A stretch of 64,000 bases of DNA, from contig CAZIFQ010000003.1 of the NCBI GenBank assembly GCA_964538375.1, positions 124,001 to 188,000 on the forward strand. The letters run 5' to 3'. Every line of letters starts with the position of its first letter. The first letter of the stretch is position 1. This document shows, one piece after another, positions 52,483 to 61,819 of the stretch. Origin of the DNA: JAUUZQ01 sp964538375 (lineage in GTDB: Bacteria; Bacteroidota; Bacteroidia; Bacteroidales; GCA-2748055). Under the pieces are notes generated by a model. The model worked only from the letters and a program-made list of their open reading frames with translations, was not told the DNA's origin and did no database searches. Position numbers and translations under genes: made by a program.

Positions 52483-53922
52483 ATGACATACGACATTATT
52501 ATCATAGGTGGCGGATTAGGTGGTTTAACAGCCGGAGCGAAATTGGCAAAGGAAGGTAAAACTGTTCTTCTGCTTGAACAGCATGATCGTCCGGGAGGAT
52601 GTGCCACAACATTTAAACGCAAAGATTTTACCATGGAGGTTGGCCTTCATGAAATGGATGGATTACACCCCACCGATGGTAAACATAAGATATTTAATGA
52701 GTTGGGCGTATATGATGATGTTGAGTTTTTGCCGCTTCCTGAATTCTATCGATTTAAAAATGAACGGCTTGATTTGGTAATGCCACACAACAAGGAAAAG
52801 GCCATAGCCATATTAAATGAGAATTTCCCTGGCCAGGCAGATGGCATAGATACCTACTTTGAGAGATTGATGAATGCGCGAAGAATCAATGTTCTTGAGA
52901 GAGATAAACCTAATATCAGTGTTGGTGAATACCTGGATTCAATTTTTACCAATGAAGAGCTAAAGCTTTTTTTACTGGGTAACCTCGGGTATTTTCATGA
53001 TGATCCATATACCCTTTCACTTAGATATTTTTCTGTTGCAGAAGGAGCATATTTCCAGGGAAGAGCCAACTATATCAAGGGAGGATCTCAAAAGCTTTCA
53101 GACAAGCTAATGAACATCATCAGGCAAAATGGAGGAAAAGTATTGTTGAGTCACAAAGTAAGCTCAATATCCACCTCAGGAGATAAGGTCATTGAAATTA
53201 GTTTTAAGAATGTTCTCCCTGGAGCGCATAGTGAAATCAAAGCCACTGCAAAAGAATACATTGCTAATGCTGCGCTGGCCAATATTGCAGACATGCTTGA
53301 TAAGGAACATGGTTCTGCTCTTAAGAAGCAACTTGAAACACATGAAATTGGGGCATCGCTGTTAACAGTGTATTTCGGATTCTCCAAACCACTTAAGGAA
53401 ATTGGCAATCAGTATTATTCCACTTTCGTTTATGATGAAAGCGTCAGATGCCAAAAAGATATCCTGGCTAACAATCATGGAGATTTTTCTGTCAGGAGCT
53501 ACACTTTTGTAGACTATAGCCAGGTAGATGCTCAGCTCTGTCCGGCAGATAAAGGTGTAGGAGCAATATGTGCCATTGACTATACAGCTGATTGGGATGG
53601 CTTATCAAGAGAAGAATATAAGCAAAAGAAAAAAGAGGTCGGTGAAATTTTTGCTGAAAGGTTAAATAAACTAATTCCTGGCTCAAAAGAATTAATTGAA
53701 CATATTGAAGTAGCTACAGCCAAAACTGTCCGTCGCTACACTTTGAATCCACAGGGTGCCGTTTACGGTTTTGCCCAGAATCCGGGTAGGGTACCTCTGA
53801 ATGGAATTGAAGGAATAGAAAATTTCCATGTTGCCTCTGCATGGGGAAAATTTGGTGGTGGATTTTCCGGAGCAATCTATAGTGGCTACATGACTGCGCT
53901 TGACATACTTAGACTAAAATAG
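52483..53922 (+). CDS. CrtI-like FAD/NAD(P)-dependent oxidoreductase
   Basis: The 479-residue flavoprotein has the N-terminal dinucleotide motif DIIIIGGGLGGLTAGAKLAKEG and the second FAD stretch EQHDRPGGCATTFKRKDFTMEVGLH. These are typical of phytoene desaturase/carotene isomerase (CrtI/CrtISO) proteins. The C-terminal NFHVASAWGKFGGGFSGAIYSGY contacts FAD. Carotenoid genes are not nearby; with an acyl-CoA ligase upstream the substrate could equally be a lipid or an isoprenoid. It lies 104 bases after the GNAT-like gene, interrupted by a 38-bp palindrome. Confidence 0.85.
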   Translation: MTYDIIIIGGGLGGLTAGAKLAKEGKTVLLLEQHDRPGGCATTFKRKDFTMEVGLHEMDGLHPTDGKHKIFNELGVYDDVEFLPLPEFYRFKNERLDLVMPHNKEKAIAILNENFPGQADGIDTYFERLMNARRINVLERDKPNISVGEYLDSIFTNEELKLFLLGNLGYFHDDPYTLSLRYFSVAEGAYFQGRANYIKGGSQKLSDKLMNIIRQNGGKVLLSHKVSSISTSGDKVIEISFKNVLPGAHSEIKATAKEYIANAALANIADMLDKEHGSALKKQLETHEIGASLLTVYFGFSKPLKEIGNQYYSTFVYDESVRCQKDILANNHGDFSVRSYTFVDYSQVDAQLCPADKGVGAICAIDYTADWDGLSREEYKQKKKEVGEIFAERLNKLIPGSKELIEHIEVATAKTVRRYTLNPQGAVYGFAQNPGRVPLNGIEGIENFHVASAWGKFGGGFSGAIYSGYMTALDILRLK

Positions 53923-54036
53923 TATATTTATCTATGAGGATCGAGCATTCTGCACATAAGAATTTTCCTGATTTTGTTTTACTTAGAACTTTCAAGCGAA
54001 AAGTAAGCGCTGAAGATATTATTAACTCATGTAATC

Positions 54037-57000
54037 CTATTTTGAGACTACAACCCTGAATGGCTCCATAAGTCCATAATCCAGCAAATCATAATTTACC
54101 CCGGACGGTTGATCCTCAGGTGCATATTTAAAACTCCATGGAGTCACAATCCCGTTTCTTCTTGAATGATGTGGTCCAAGCAAATTTTTCAATGATCCGA
54201 TAACTGTCACTGTAATTGTATTCTCTCCCCGTTTGATATATTTATCAATTCTTAATTCACCTGGAGAAGCAAATATCTGCCCTGCCTTTTTGCTATTAAC
54301 TGTAACGGTAGCAACAGTTCCCTGCCAATCCGGTAAAACAACTTTTGCTAAGCCCCGACCATCAATTTCGACACTGGCCGTATATTCCATTTTATCATAG
54401 TAAAACGGATATCCCTGGTCCTTCCAGGAACCAATTTCCATGCCCGCTTTCTCTCCGATTATCCATCCCTTATCCAAAGCCAGGACATTGAAATCACCTA
54501 AAAGATAGACAGGTTCAAGTTCAATGTAGACTGACATTGGGGAAGCTCTAAGAATAACTCTATTATCTCCATTTTGAACACTCTTGCTAATGTCAAACAC
54601 TGCAAAAGATTTATCAAGCCACCACTCTCCTGGCAGTGGCTCGAGCAAGACTTCATTCAACAACACTTCATATAATTCTGCTCTTTCAACTACCAATTTA
54701 ATTGGAACATTTCCTGGTTTTATGTCAAACCTAAAAGGAAACTGCACTTCAAATCCGGAGTTAGTTCCGAAAGTATCCCGATCAATTATTTCTGTCTTAA
54801 ACTGGGAAGAAGAGACCCATGGATTTGTAGGAAATCCGTGTGCATTGAAGATCTTTGTCTGTGCGTTATAAAAGTATATCAAACCCGTGGTATCCTCTTT
54901 CATAGTTAAATAGCAGTAGTCGAGATTCATCACGTTTTGCATATCAGGATTTACCTTCAACATACTTATTTCAATGTCTGTCTCAATCCCTCTCCATTTT
55001 TTAATCCTGGTTCTCCGGGCATTTATCTCCTCATTGCTGATATAGAGTAGCAAACTCCCTCCCGGGGGAATTGAGGCAGCAAAACTTATAATATCAGAGG
55101 TCACTACACAAGGGAAATTTTCGATTTCGCCTGTAAAAAGATTCATCTTTACAACATCATTTCCCTGCAAAACCATTCGGGTTTTGCATGTTTCAAATTT
55201 ATCGGAATTTACAAGGAATAGTATTTGTCCATCTTCAAGAATACGCCTGTGATGGAACAGTTTGCCTCCCTCTTGTTCTACAAGGATAAATTCATCTGAT
55301 AATAAATAGTTGACGCACCTGGGATCATTCGATCCATTTATTGATATCCACTCTTCAGGAAACTTATCCGGCCATTCGGTACACCTTTCTGTTTCAACAC
55401 CATCAATATATAAAGGCGGACTACCCAATGAAAGAACTGTTCCTCCATTTAACAAAAAAGCTTCAATTAAGTCTGCCGTGCTTTTGTTGATGTTATGCAT
55501 AAATTCAGGAAAAACTACATAGGTGTACTGTTGCTCTCCCACCTCAAATTTTCCATTTTCAACTGCACCATAATCTCTGATAATATTCTCAGAACCAAGA
55601 TCATATTCTACTTGCTCCTCTTCCATCCTATCAAGCAAAGCAACAAACTCCTTATTCAAGTGCTCAATGGTGGTATTTTTCTCATCAAGCGCATAGTACA
55701 TCCATGCAGTAGTAGTAGGTTCTATTATCAAAACACGATTCTTTTGGACACCTGAAGAGAGAGCCAAAGACAAACGGGCAAAATAATCTGCCAACGAATT
55801 ATACTCCTCCCACCAGGGTGTGTGATAAGAAAATGATTGCGGAAAATCGTGTTTCCTGTCCCCCATGATAGTACCATACGAGAGATGCTGGGTCATCATG
55901 TTAACACCCAGCGCATACTCCCAGTCACCATTCCTCTTCATATCATCGAATGTTAACTCCCATCCCGATGCTCCATATGTTTCACTCAGTTTCCTCTCTC
56001 TTCCCAACTGGTTTCCAACGCTGTTCAATTCACGAACGGCCCTGATGTTCCCAAATTGATCATTTCGTTCACCCATAGTATTAAACAACATATCAATTCC
56101 CGGTACCTGGTGCCATGCGTACATAGCCATATTATCAGGGCCCTGATTTGGTGAGGGCCAGTCGTGTTCCCAGTAATGACCTGTCCATGATAAATTCTGC
56201 TTTTCGGTATATTCATACCATGGTTTCGACCATCGATCAATAAATAGTTCCAGTAAAAGCTGGTAATAATTGTGTCTTACAGTCTTGTAGTCTCCTTCAT
56301 TTTCAACAAGTGAAACAAGGTGTGGCTCGAGCCGATACCCCCATCTCTCCTCATATTGCTCATACAGATCTGCTGTCCATCGAATCAATGAGGAGCCACC
56401 CTGTGGGGCTATATTGGGCTCGTCTGTAAATATACCCGGAACAGTGTTCCCAAATTCCATTCCCACCTCTTTTTCATATCCGGTCATCGTTACTTCAATA
56501 AATTTCTCAGTTACACCGGGCTTAATCAAATCTACATATGAATACCCTGCATACCATTCTGAATTTGGAAAATATATCTTTTCATACAGTAAAAAATCAC
56601 CCTTCTTACCTGTCAAACTATCTACCTTCTCAGTAACTTCAATATGCCCCTTGAAGATATGCAGATACTCCTTTGTTGTGTCAGGTTTCAGAATAGTCTG
56701 ACGATGAAGTTTTAATGCCTGCCCCTCATTATATGAAGAAGGCATAGCAGCGGCAACCAATCCCCCACCAAAGCCACTTGGAAATGAATTCTCATCATAT
56801 AGCCAGAGTTGCATGTCCATAGAGCGTGCCTTTTTCATGGCATATTTTACCAGCTCATACCACTCTTCAGAAGCATACTCAGTAATCAATCCATACCGGG
56901 GATGCACAAATACACCACCGAATCCACGCAAACTAAAATCTTCCAGCTGCTCATCAATCATTTTCTCTGTAATCACACCATTCCATACCCAGAATGGCAT

Positions 57001-57123
57001 AGTTTTATATGCTGCAGGTGGAGTTTCAAATTCCTTTTTTAGATTATTAAATCCATCTCCGCTATTGCATGCTGTCATCAGGAGGAAAAAAACAGCGACT
57101 CCAAAAATCTTAAATATCTTCAT
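54037..57123 (-). CDS. GH106-like glycosyl hydrolase (possible alpha-L-rhamnosidase) lipoprotein
   Basis: The 1028-residue protein has a lipobox (MTAC, C19). The N-terminal AYKTMPFWVWNGVITEKMIDEQLEDFSLRGFGGVFVHPRYG is the hallmark of the large glycosyl-hydrolase group that includes GH106 alpha-L-rhamnosidases. SWTGHYWEHDW and LSETYGASGWELTFDDMKRNGDW lie in the barrel. C-terminal regions (about 760-1020) include two beta-sandwich, sugar-binding-type modules. The exact activity cannot be fixed. It lies downstream of a sulfatase on the same strand with a 115-base gap, suggesting joint action on a sulfated, rhamnose-containing glycan. Confidence 0.75.
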   Translation of the reverse strand: MKIFKIFGVAVFFLLMTACNSGDGFNNLKKEFETPPAAYKTMPFWVWNGVITEKMIDEQLEDFSLRGFGGVFVHPRYGLITEYASEEWYELVKYAMKKARSMDMQLWLYDENSFPSGFGGGLVAAAMPSSYNEGQALKLHRQTILKPDTTKEYLHIFKGHIEVTEKVDSLTGKKGDFLLYEKIYFPNSEWYAGYSYVDLIKPGVTEKFIEVTMTGYEKEVGMEFGNTVPGIFTDEPNIAPQGGSSLIRWTADLYEQYEERWGYRLEPHLVSLVENEGDYKTVRHNYYQLLLELFIDRWSKPWYEYTEKQNLSWTGHYWEHDWPSPNQGPDNMAMYAWHQVPGIDMLFNTMGERNDQFGNIRAVRELNSVGNQLGRERKLSETYGASGWELTFDDMKRNGDWEYALGVNMMTQHLSYGTIMGDRKHDFPQSFSYHTPWWEEYNSLADYFARLSLALSSGVQKNRVLIIEPTTTAWMYYALDEKNTTIEHLNKEFVALLDRMEEEQVEYDLGSENIIRDYGAVENGKFEVGEQQYTYVVFPEFMHNINKSTADLIEAFLLNGGTVLSLGSPPLYIDGVETERCTEWPDKFPEEWISINGSNDPRCVNYLLSDEFILVEQEGGKLFHHRRILEDGQILFLVNSDKFETCKTRMVLQGNDVVKMNLFTGEIENFPCVVTSDIISFAASIPPGGSLLLYISNEEINARRTRIKKWRGIETDIEISMLKVNPDMQNVMNLDYCYLTMKEDTTGLIYFYNAQTKIFNAHGFPTNPWVSSSQFKTEIIDRDTFGTNSGFEVQFPFRFDIKPGNVPIKLVVERAELYEVLLNEVLLEPLPGEWWLDKSFAVFDISKSVQNGDNRVILRASPMSVYIELEPVYLLGDFNVLALDKGWIIGEKAGMEIGSWKDQGYPFYYDKMEYTASVEIDGRGLAKVVLPDWQGTVATVTVNSKKAGQIFASPGELRIDKYIKRGENTITVTVIGSLKNLLGPHHSRRNGIVTPWSFKYAPEDQPSGVNYDLLDYGLMEPFRVVVSK

Positions 57124-57238
57124 AATTCAGCAAGTTAAAAGCTACCTGATTCGACACTTATGATCCATAACTGCCAATCTTAATATCTCAATCAGGATAA
57201 ATATTGTAAGTTTTATCAACTGAAGTTCTTAAGAGATT

Positions 57239-58777
57239 TTACCTCTCGCCACGAACAGCACCTACATCTCTTGGCTCACAAAACCATACGAGCTTCTCCT
57301 CAACAGTTAATGTATCAATGAAAGTTAAATCTCCAGGATAAGTATCAGTAAATATTTCTATCATCTTCTTCTGCAGCGAAGTTAAAATAATCTCATTTCC
57401 CTGTAGATTAGCTATATTGGTAGTCTCATGAGGATCATTATCCAGGTCATATAATCTGTGTAATATGCCAGATGGACCATAGCCAGTCTGATAACCCTGT
57501 CCAAGGTCATACAAGCCAGTGGTGAAAATATATTTCCATTTGCCATCCGTAACCATGGCTTTGTTGTCCTCTAAAAACTCAGCAAATACATATTCATCTT
57601 CAAAGCAGCACTTCTTCTCAAAAAGATACTCCCTGCTCCTGCCCTGCACTGTTTCCAATTCAGGAAGATCAAGAAGATCAAGGATGGTCGGAACCACGTC
57701 AATGAATTGCACCAATGACTCAACTGATTTAACTTTTCTCTTCTTATCGCCCACTCGAAAAATGAGGGGTGCCTTGATGGCCGGATCCCACATCGTATGC
57801 TTTTCAAATCGCTTATGATCCCCAAGAAGGTATCCCTGGTCACCCAGGTAAACCACAAGGGTGGATTCTTTCAGGCCTTCTTCATCAAGTGCATTGAGAA
57901 TCTTCCCTACTTGCTGATCCATATATTCAACAGAAGTATAATAAGATGCAATAATCCCTTGCTTGTCACTGTCACTTAATCCCCTGAAAATTTCCGGGAC
58001 AAAGCGATCATCCTCAGGGCTGCCTGTTGGCAAAGAAATTTCCCCGGGATTGTATCTTCCGGCATATTCGACGGGGAAGTTAAATGGTGAATGCGGTTCA
58101 TGAAATCCTACCCAGAGAAAAAAGGAAGTATCCTTATTTGATTTAAGAAATTCAATGGCCTTCATAGCATCATATGCTGCAGGTCCATAAGCTTCATGGA
58201 AAGCAGTTGGCAATACATCAGCGTTCAACCAGATTCTTGCAGAATCAACAAATGGTCGCCACACTCCCAGTGTCGGAATAGAATCAGATATTTCGGGCAT
58301 CTCCTGCGCTGCAAACCAAAGTTTATAATCTTTATTGGTTATATTGTGGGAGAATCCATGATCAGGTACCGGGGCTACCCAATTGTTGAAATGTGTCTTC
58401 CCTACAACTCCAGTTGAATAAGATAAAGCTCTAAGGTGCTCAGCAATAGTCACATTTTTTTCATCATTAAATGGTGTGTGTAACAAATTCACACCCGTTG
58501 CATGAGGATATTTTCCGGTTAACAGAGATTGCCGTGATGCACTGCAGACAGGAGCATTGGAGTATGCATTTGTAAAGATCACTCCCTCCGCAGCAAGCTT
58601 ATCCAGATTTGGAGTTCTTACAATATCATTTCCGTAGCATCTGAGGGCGCTTGCCGAGTGATCATCTCCAACAATCACCAGGACATTTTTAATAGGAATT
58701 TCTTCTGCCTTCTGGTCACATCCTGTAAAAGATATTATCAGAGTCGCAACAAACGTCAATTTATAAATTTGATTCAT
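57239..58777 (-). CDS. Sulfatase (S1 family) lipoprotein
   Basis: The 512-residue protein hydrolyses sulfate esters from a polysaccharide. A lipobox is present (FTGC, C20). The S1 sulfatase active site SNAPVCSASRQSLLTGKYPHATG contains C78 in C-x-A-x-R, the residue converted to formylglycine by a maturation enzyme, which is not encoded in this window. Metal ligands D38 and D39 lie in IVGDDHSASAL. FLWVGFHEPHSPFN, VYLGDQGYLLGDHKRFEKHTMWDPAIKAPL are also typical. Its neighbour is the GH106-like gene; they likely act on the same glycan. Confidence 0.92.
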   Translation of the reverse strand: MNQIYKLTFVATLIISFTGCDQKAEEIPIKNVLVIVGDDHSASALRCYGNDIVRTPNLDKLAAEGVIFTNAYSNAPVCSASRQSLLTGKYPHATGVNLLHTPFNDEKNVTIAEHLRALSYSTGVVGKTHFNNWVAPVPDHGFSHNITNKDYKLWFAAQEMPEISDSIPTLGVWRPFVDSARIWLNADVLPTAFHEAYGPAAYDAMKAIEFLKSNKDTSFFLWVGFHEPHSPFNFPVEYAGRYNPGEISLPTGSPEDDRFVPEIFRGLSDSDKQGIIASYYTSVEYMDQQVGKILNALDEEGLKESTLVVYLGDQGYLLGDHKRFEKHTMWDPAIKAPLIFRVGDKKRKVKSVESLVQFIDVVPTILDLLDLPELETVQGRSREYLFEKKCCFEDEYVFAEFLEDNKAMVTDGKWKYIFTTGLYDLGQGYQTGYGPSGILHRLYDLDNDPHETTNIANLQGNEIILTSLQKKMIEIFTDTYPGDLTFIDTLTVEEKLVWFCEPRDVGAVRGER

Positions 58778-58891
58778 TGATTATTAGCTTAATGAAGGTA
58801 AAAATACTGTTTTCAGCAGATTAAAAAAAGTATGCTAATATTTTCCTGAATATGGCTATCTTGTTTGCATATAAACCTAAACCGAAAAAAG

Positions 58892-59575
58892 ATGAAAAAA
58901 GCATTTTTTAGGATAGCAGCTGTAATAATTGTGTCTTTACTCTTGCAGTCATGTTTTGAGATAAAGGAGATTATTAAAATCAATAAAGACGGATCTGGAA
59001 CCTTTTCCATGGTTGTTGATATGAGCGAATTTAAAGTAATGCTGGAAAGCTTCAGCGAGGAAGATGAAAATGTAGCTGAAAGTCCCCTGGCTGAAGAAGA
59101 ACAAGAATATGAAGCTACTAAGTCCAGGCTGGAAGTAATCGAAGGAATATCAAATATCACCTTCCTTACAGAAAATGATGGCTATATGATCACCACAAGT
59201 TTTGATTTTGCCAATCCTGAAGCCCTGAACAAAGGTATGAATGTGGTCTATGAAGATGAAAATGCCTTTGGAGAGTATACCCTTTATTATAAGTTCAAAA
59301 AGAAGAATTTTGAACGAACAGCAGCAAACAACATGCTAAAAGATCTTGAAAGTGAGATGAATTCTGATGAATTAGACACTGAAGATATTGATCTTTCTGA
59401 AATTTTTTCAGACGTGGCCTTTGTTAACGAGGTAACTTTTACTGACCGCAAGATAAAAAAGAGCAGTTCCGAAGCTATTGAGATCTCCGAAGATGGCTCA
59501 ACTATGACCTTGAAAAGATATATCTTCAGAGAAGACGATGATAAGTCAATGGATTATAAGCTCAAGCTTAAGTAA
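58892..59575 (+). CDS. Small lipoprotein of unknown function
   Basis: The start at the ATG 58892 yields 227 residues with a lipobox (LLLQSC, C21); the frame also opens at a TTG at 58865 but lacks a signal there. After the lipobox the protein is highly charged. INKDGSGTFSMVVDMSE resembles the start of a beta-rich domain seen in many Bacteroidota lipoproteins, but I cannot name a family. Its 3' end overlaps the convergent gene by 22 bases, and there is no terminator. Confidence 0.72.
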   Translation: MKKAFFRIAAVIIVSLLLQSCFEIKEIIKINKDGSGTFSMVVDMSEFKVMLESFSEEDENVAESPLAEEEQEYEATKSRLEVIEGISNITFLTENDGYMITTSFDFANPEALNKGMNVVYEDENAFGEYTLYYKFKKKNFERTAANNMLKDLESEMNSDELDTEDIDLSEIFSDVAFVNEVTFTDRKIKKSSSEAIEISEDGSTMTLKRYIFREDDDKSMDYKLKLK

Positions 59576-60120
59576 TCCTGCGAGGAAAGTAGAAGGCAGT
59601 GAGCATAAAATTCGGTTCGTCTAACCACCGGGGCCATCGAGATTGTACTAAGCAATTTCTGAATCTGACTTTCATGTTCCTGGTAACATTCTTCAGGACA
59701 TTTAAATCGAATGAGATACATACCCTCATCAGTTGGCATGGCTATTAACATAACCTTAAATGGACGACGCATTTCAGAAAATATGGCGCAAATACCAAAA
59801 GCATGGTGATTATCCAGAACTGTAGCAAATGGTCCCTCACCTGTAATCAGCCCATCCTGGCATACTTCTGAACGAAGATATTCCAAAACGGGTTTATCGG
59901 TATGAGAGAACCACAGCTTCATGTGCATATTGTTGTTTTGATTAACCAGCTCATATTCCATTTTTTCGCCTGGATGAAACACCGGAGTCCAATTGGGTGA
60001 AGCTGTAAATTGTATACCAAGAGTAGGATGTTGATAAACGATTTCGTCCTGTGCCTGAAGTGCGAATGAAACTGATACAAATAGCAGTACTAAAAATAAA
60101 TATTTAATCAAGTTTTTCAT
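59554..60120 (-). CDS. Secreted protein of unknown function
   Basis: The 188-residue protein has a signal peptide (YLFLVLLFVSVSFALQAQ). The mature part, VYQHPTLGIQFTASPNWTPVFHPG, resembles a PsbP/MOG1-like beta domain, which is weak evidence. PEECYQEHESQIQKLLSTISMA is near the end. The last 20 residues (FYAHCLLLSSQDYLSLSL) do not look like a conserved ending and run into the convergent lipoprotein gene. No partner is apparent. Confidence 0.62.
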   Translation of the reverse strand: MKNLIKYLFLVLLFVSVSFALQAQDEIVYQHPTLGIQFTASPNWTPVFHPGEKMEYELVNQNNNMHMKLWFSHTDKPVLEYLRSEVCQDGLITGEGPFATVLDNHHAFGICAIFSEMRRPFKVMLIAMPTDEGMYLIRFKCPEECYQEHESQIQKLLSTISMAPVVRRTEFYAHCLLLSSQDYLSLSL

Positions 60121-60328
60121 CCTTACTCCTCCTTCCTTATTTATTTATCACAATATACAACAGAAACAATCATAATTCTCATTTTCAGCTACTTAATAAG
60201 GGAAATGCGTGTTAGAAGGGTTGAAATGCAGCTTATTGACTGTGAAAGGCCTAAATTCAAAAAAGGTGTTCATTCCCATGCTGATTTTGTACCTTAATTC
60301 TCTCTATCTTTATAGCAAGAATTTAGCT

Positions 60329-61276
60329 ATGAATAAACACATATTTTTTGCAACACTGTCAATACTCTTAATTTCACAATCCGGCTGTATAGAAAAACAA
60401 GCATTGCTTCCAGGTGAAAGATATGTAGAAGTGAGCGGCGGCAAGATATGGTATCACATCATTGGAGAGGGACCAGCACTTCCACTTCTCATGCTTCATG
60501 GCGGGCCGGGTGGCACTAGCAATTCAATGTATATGCTTGCTGAACTAAGCGAAGACCGGCCCATTATCATATTCGATCAGTTAGGAACAGGTAAATCTGG
60601 ACTTTTGACAGATACCTCCTTAATGGAGATTGACTATTTTGTTGATCAGCTGCATGAATTTACTGCGGCACTTGGTCTAAGAAAGTATTATATTTTTGGA
60701 CATTCATGGGGATGCATGCTTGGACTCGATTACTACCTTGAATATCCAAAAGGAATCAAGGGACTGGTATTAAATAGCCCACTGGTCAGCACTGAAAGAT
60801 GGATACATGATACTGATACACTGATTGCCACCTTGCCGGATTCCATTCAACAAATAATTGAGGTGCATGAAATGAACGGGACTTTTGACTCACGAGAATA
60901 TCAATATGCAAATTATGTGTTCTACCGGAATTTTATTGTGAGAAAATCCAGAATCCCCAACACTTATGATATTGCACCTTCAAAAGGAAACGACGTCATT
61001 TATGAATACATGTGGGGGCCAAGTGAGTTTACAGCCACTGGCACGCTTAAAAATTATGACCGGATCGACCGTTTGGATGAAATAAAGATTCCTACTCTCT
61101 TCGTGACAGGGGAATATGACGAAGCCCGTCCAGCAACCGTCAAATACTATTCAACTTTAACTCCCCATAGTGAATTTGAGATAATAGAAGATGCCGGTCA
61201 TGGTACCATGCATGATAACCAGGAGCAAAATGTAAGAGTGATTGCTGATTTTTTTTTAAGTATAGAAGAAGACTAA
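60329..61276 (+). CDS. Alpha/beta hydrolase, proline iminopeptidase-like (S33) lipoprotein
   Basis: The start at 60329 gives 315 residues with a lipobox (ISQSGC, C20); an upstream ATG-less extension to 60209 is ignored. The oxyanion-hole motif LMLHGGPGGTSNS, the FDQLGTGKSG stretch and the nucleophile motif GHSWGCMLG are those of S33 aminopeptidases. The acid is Asp in TGEYDEARP and the base His in AGHGTMHD. The FDQLG stretch deviates from the usual DQRG. Anchoring by lipid suggests a periplasmic or surface location. A near-consensus TATCTTTA box lies at 60305-60312. Confidence 0.85.
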   Translation: MNKHIFFATLSILLISQSGCIEKQALLPGERYVEVSGGKIWYHIIGEGPALPLLMLHGGPGGTSNSMYMLAELSEDRPIIIFDQLGTGKSGLLTDTSLMEIDYFVDQLHEFTAALGLRKYYIFGHSWGCMLGLDYYLEYPKGIKGLVLNSPLVSTERWIHDTDTLIATLPDSIQQIIEVHEMNGTFDSREYQYANYVFYRNFIVRKSRIPNTYDIAPSKGNDVIYEYMWGPSEFTATGTLKNYDRIDRLDEIKIPTLFVTGEYDEARPATVKYYSTLTPHSEFEIIEDAGHGTMHDNQEQNVRVIADFFLSIEED

Positions 61277-61297
61277 ATAGCTTCAGATACTATGTAA

Positions 61298-61819
61298 TCA
61301 AAGAAAAGAAAACTTCAGTCCGTACTGAATATCAAAAAAGCTGTTGATCGAACTTATCTCTGCATAACCCGGAGACGTAAAATACCGAAGTTCAACAAAC
61401 AGGCCTACTAAGGCACCGTTCTTAAAATGGTAGTAAACTGTATTTTCCTCAGCAAAACCCATCATATATAATCCAGTAGGATAAAAAAAAGCGAACCCAT
61501 GTTGTGTAGTCAAGCCGACTGTTAAGCTAAGCTTATCACCCGGCAGATCAATTGGACGAAAAGCTCCCATGGAGCTACTCAGATAATTCCCGATACCGTT
61601 TGCTCCAAGCTCTGCCCCAATTTTTGCCTTATAGAGGTCATATATTTTGAAAACTGCATGTGCCCTGAGTGAAGCACCATTTCCTCCCGGATCAAATCCG
61701 GCACTGTGGCTGAAAATGCGATTGTTTCTCGACACAGTTAGTTCTACCCCATCAAATTGTGCATCCACAGTTGAAAAGATACCCAGCAACAAAACAATAT
61801 ATAAACTCCTTATTCCCAT
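61298..61819 (-). CDS. Predicted small outer membrane protein
   Basis: The 173-residue protein has a signal peptide (LYIVLLLGIFSTVDAQ). The remainder consists of alternating strands with aromatic belts, YAEISSINSFFDIQYGLKFSFL at the end, so a small beta-barrel is likely. No family was recognised. Its start lies within the last 10 bases of the upstream hydrolase gene, suggesting that the two are translated together. Confidence 0.62.
   Translation of the reverse strand: MGIRSLYIVLLLGIFSTVDAQFDGVELTVSRNNRIFSHSAGFDPGGNGASLRAHAVFKIYDLYKAKIGAELGANGIGNYLSSSMGAFRPIDLPGDKLSLTVGLTTQHGFAFFYPTGLYMMGFAEENTVYYHFKNGALVGLFVELRYFTSPGYAEISSINSFFDIQYGLKFSFL

Noticed and set aside
53934..54059. 41-residue frame (MRIEHSAHKNFPDFVLLRTF...)
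   Set aside because: It overlaps the end of the convergent GH106-like gene and shows no clear start signal or recognised family; it could be a remnant but support is too thin.
58865..58891. TTG start of the 236-codon lipoprotein frame
   Set aside because: The ATG at 58892 opens a proper lipoprotein signal; the extra nine residues precede it without function.
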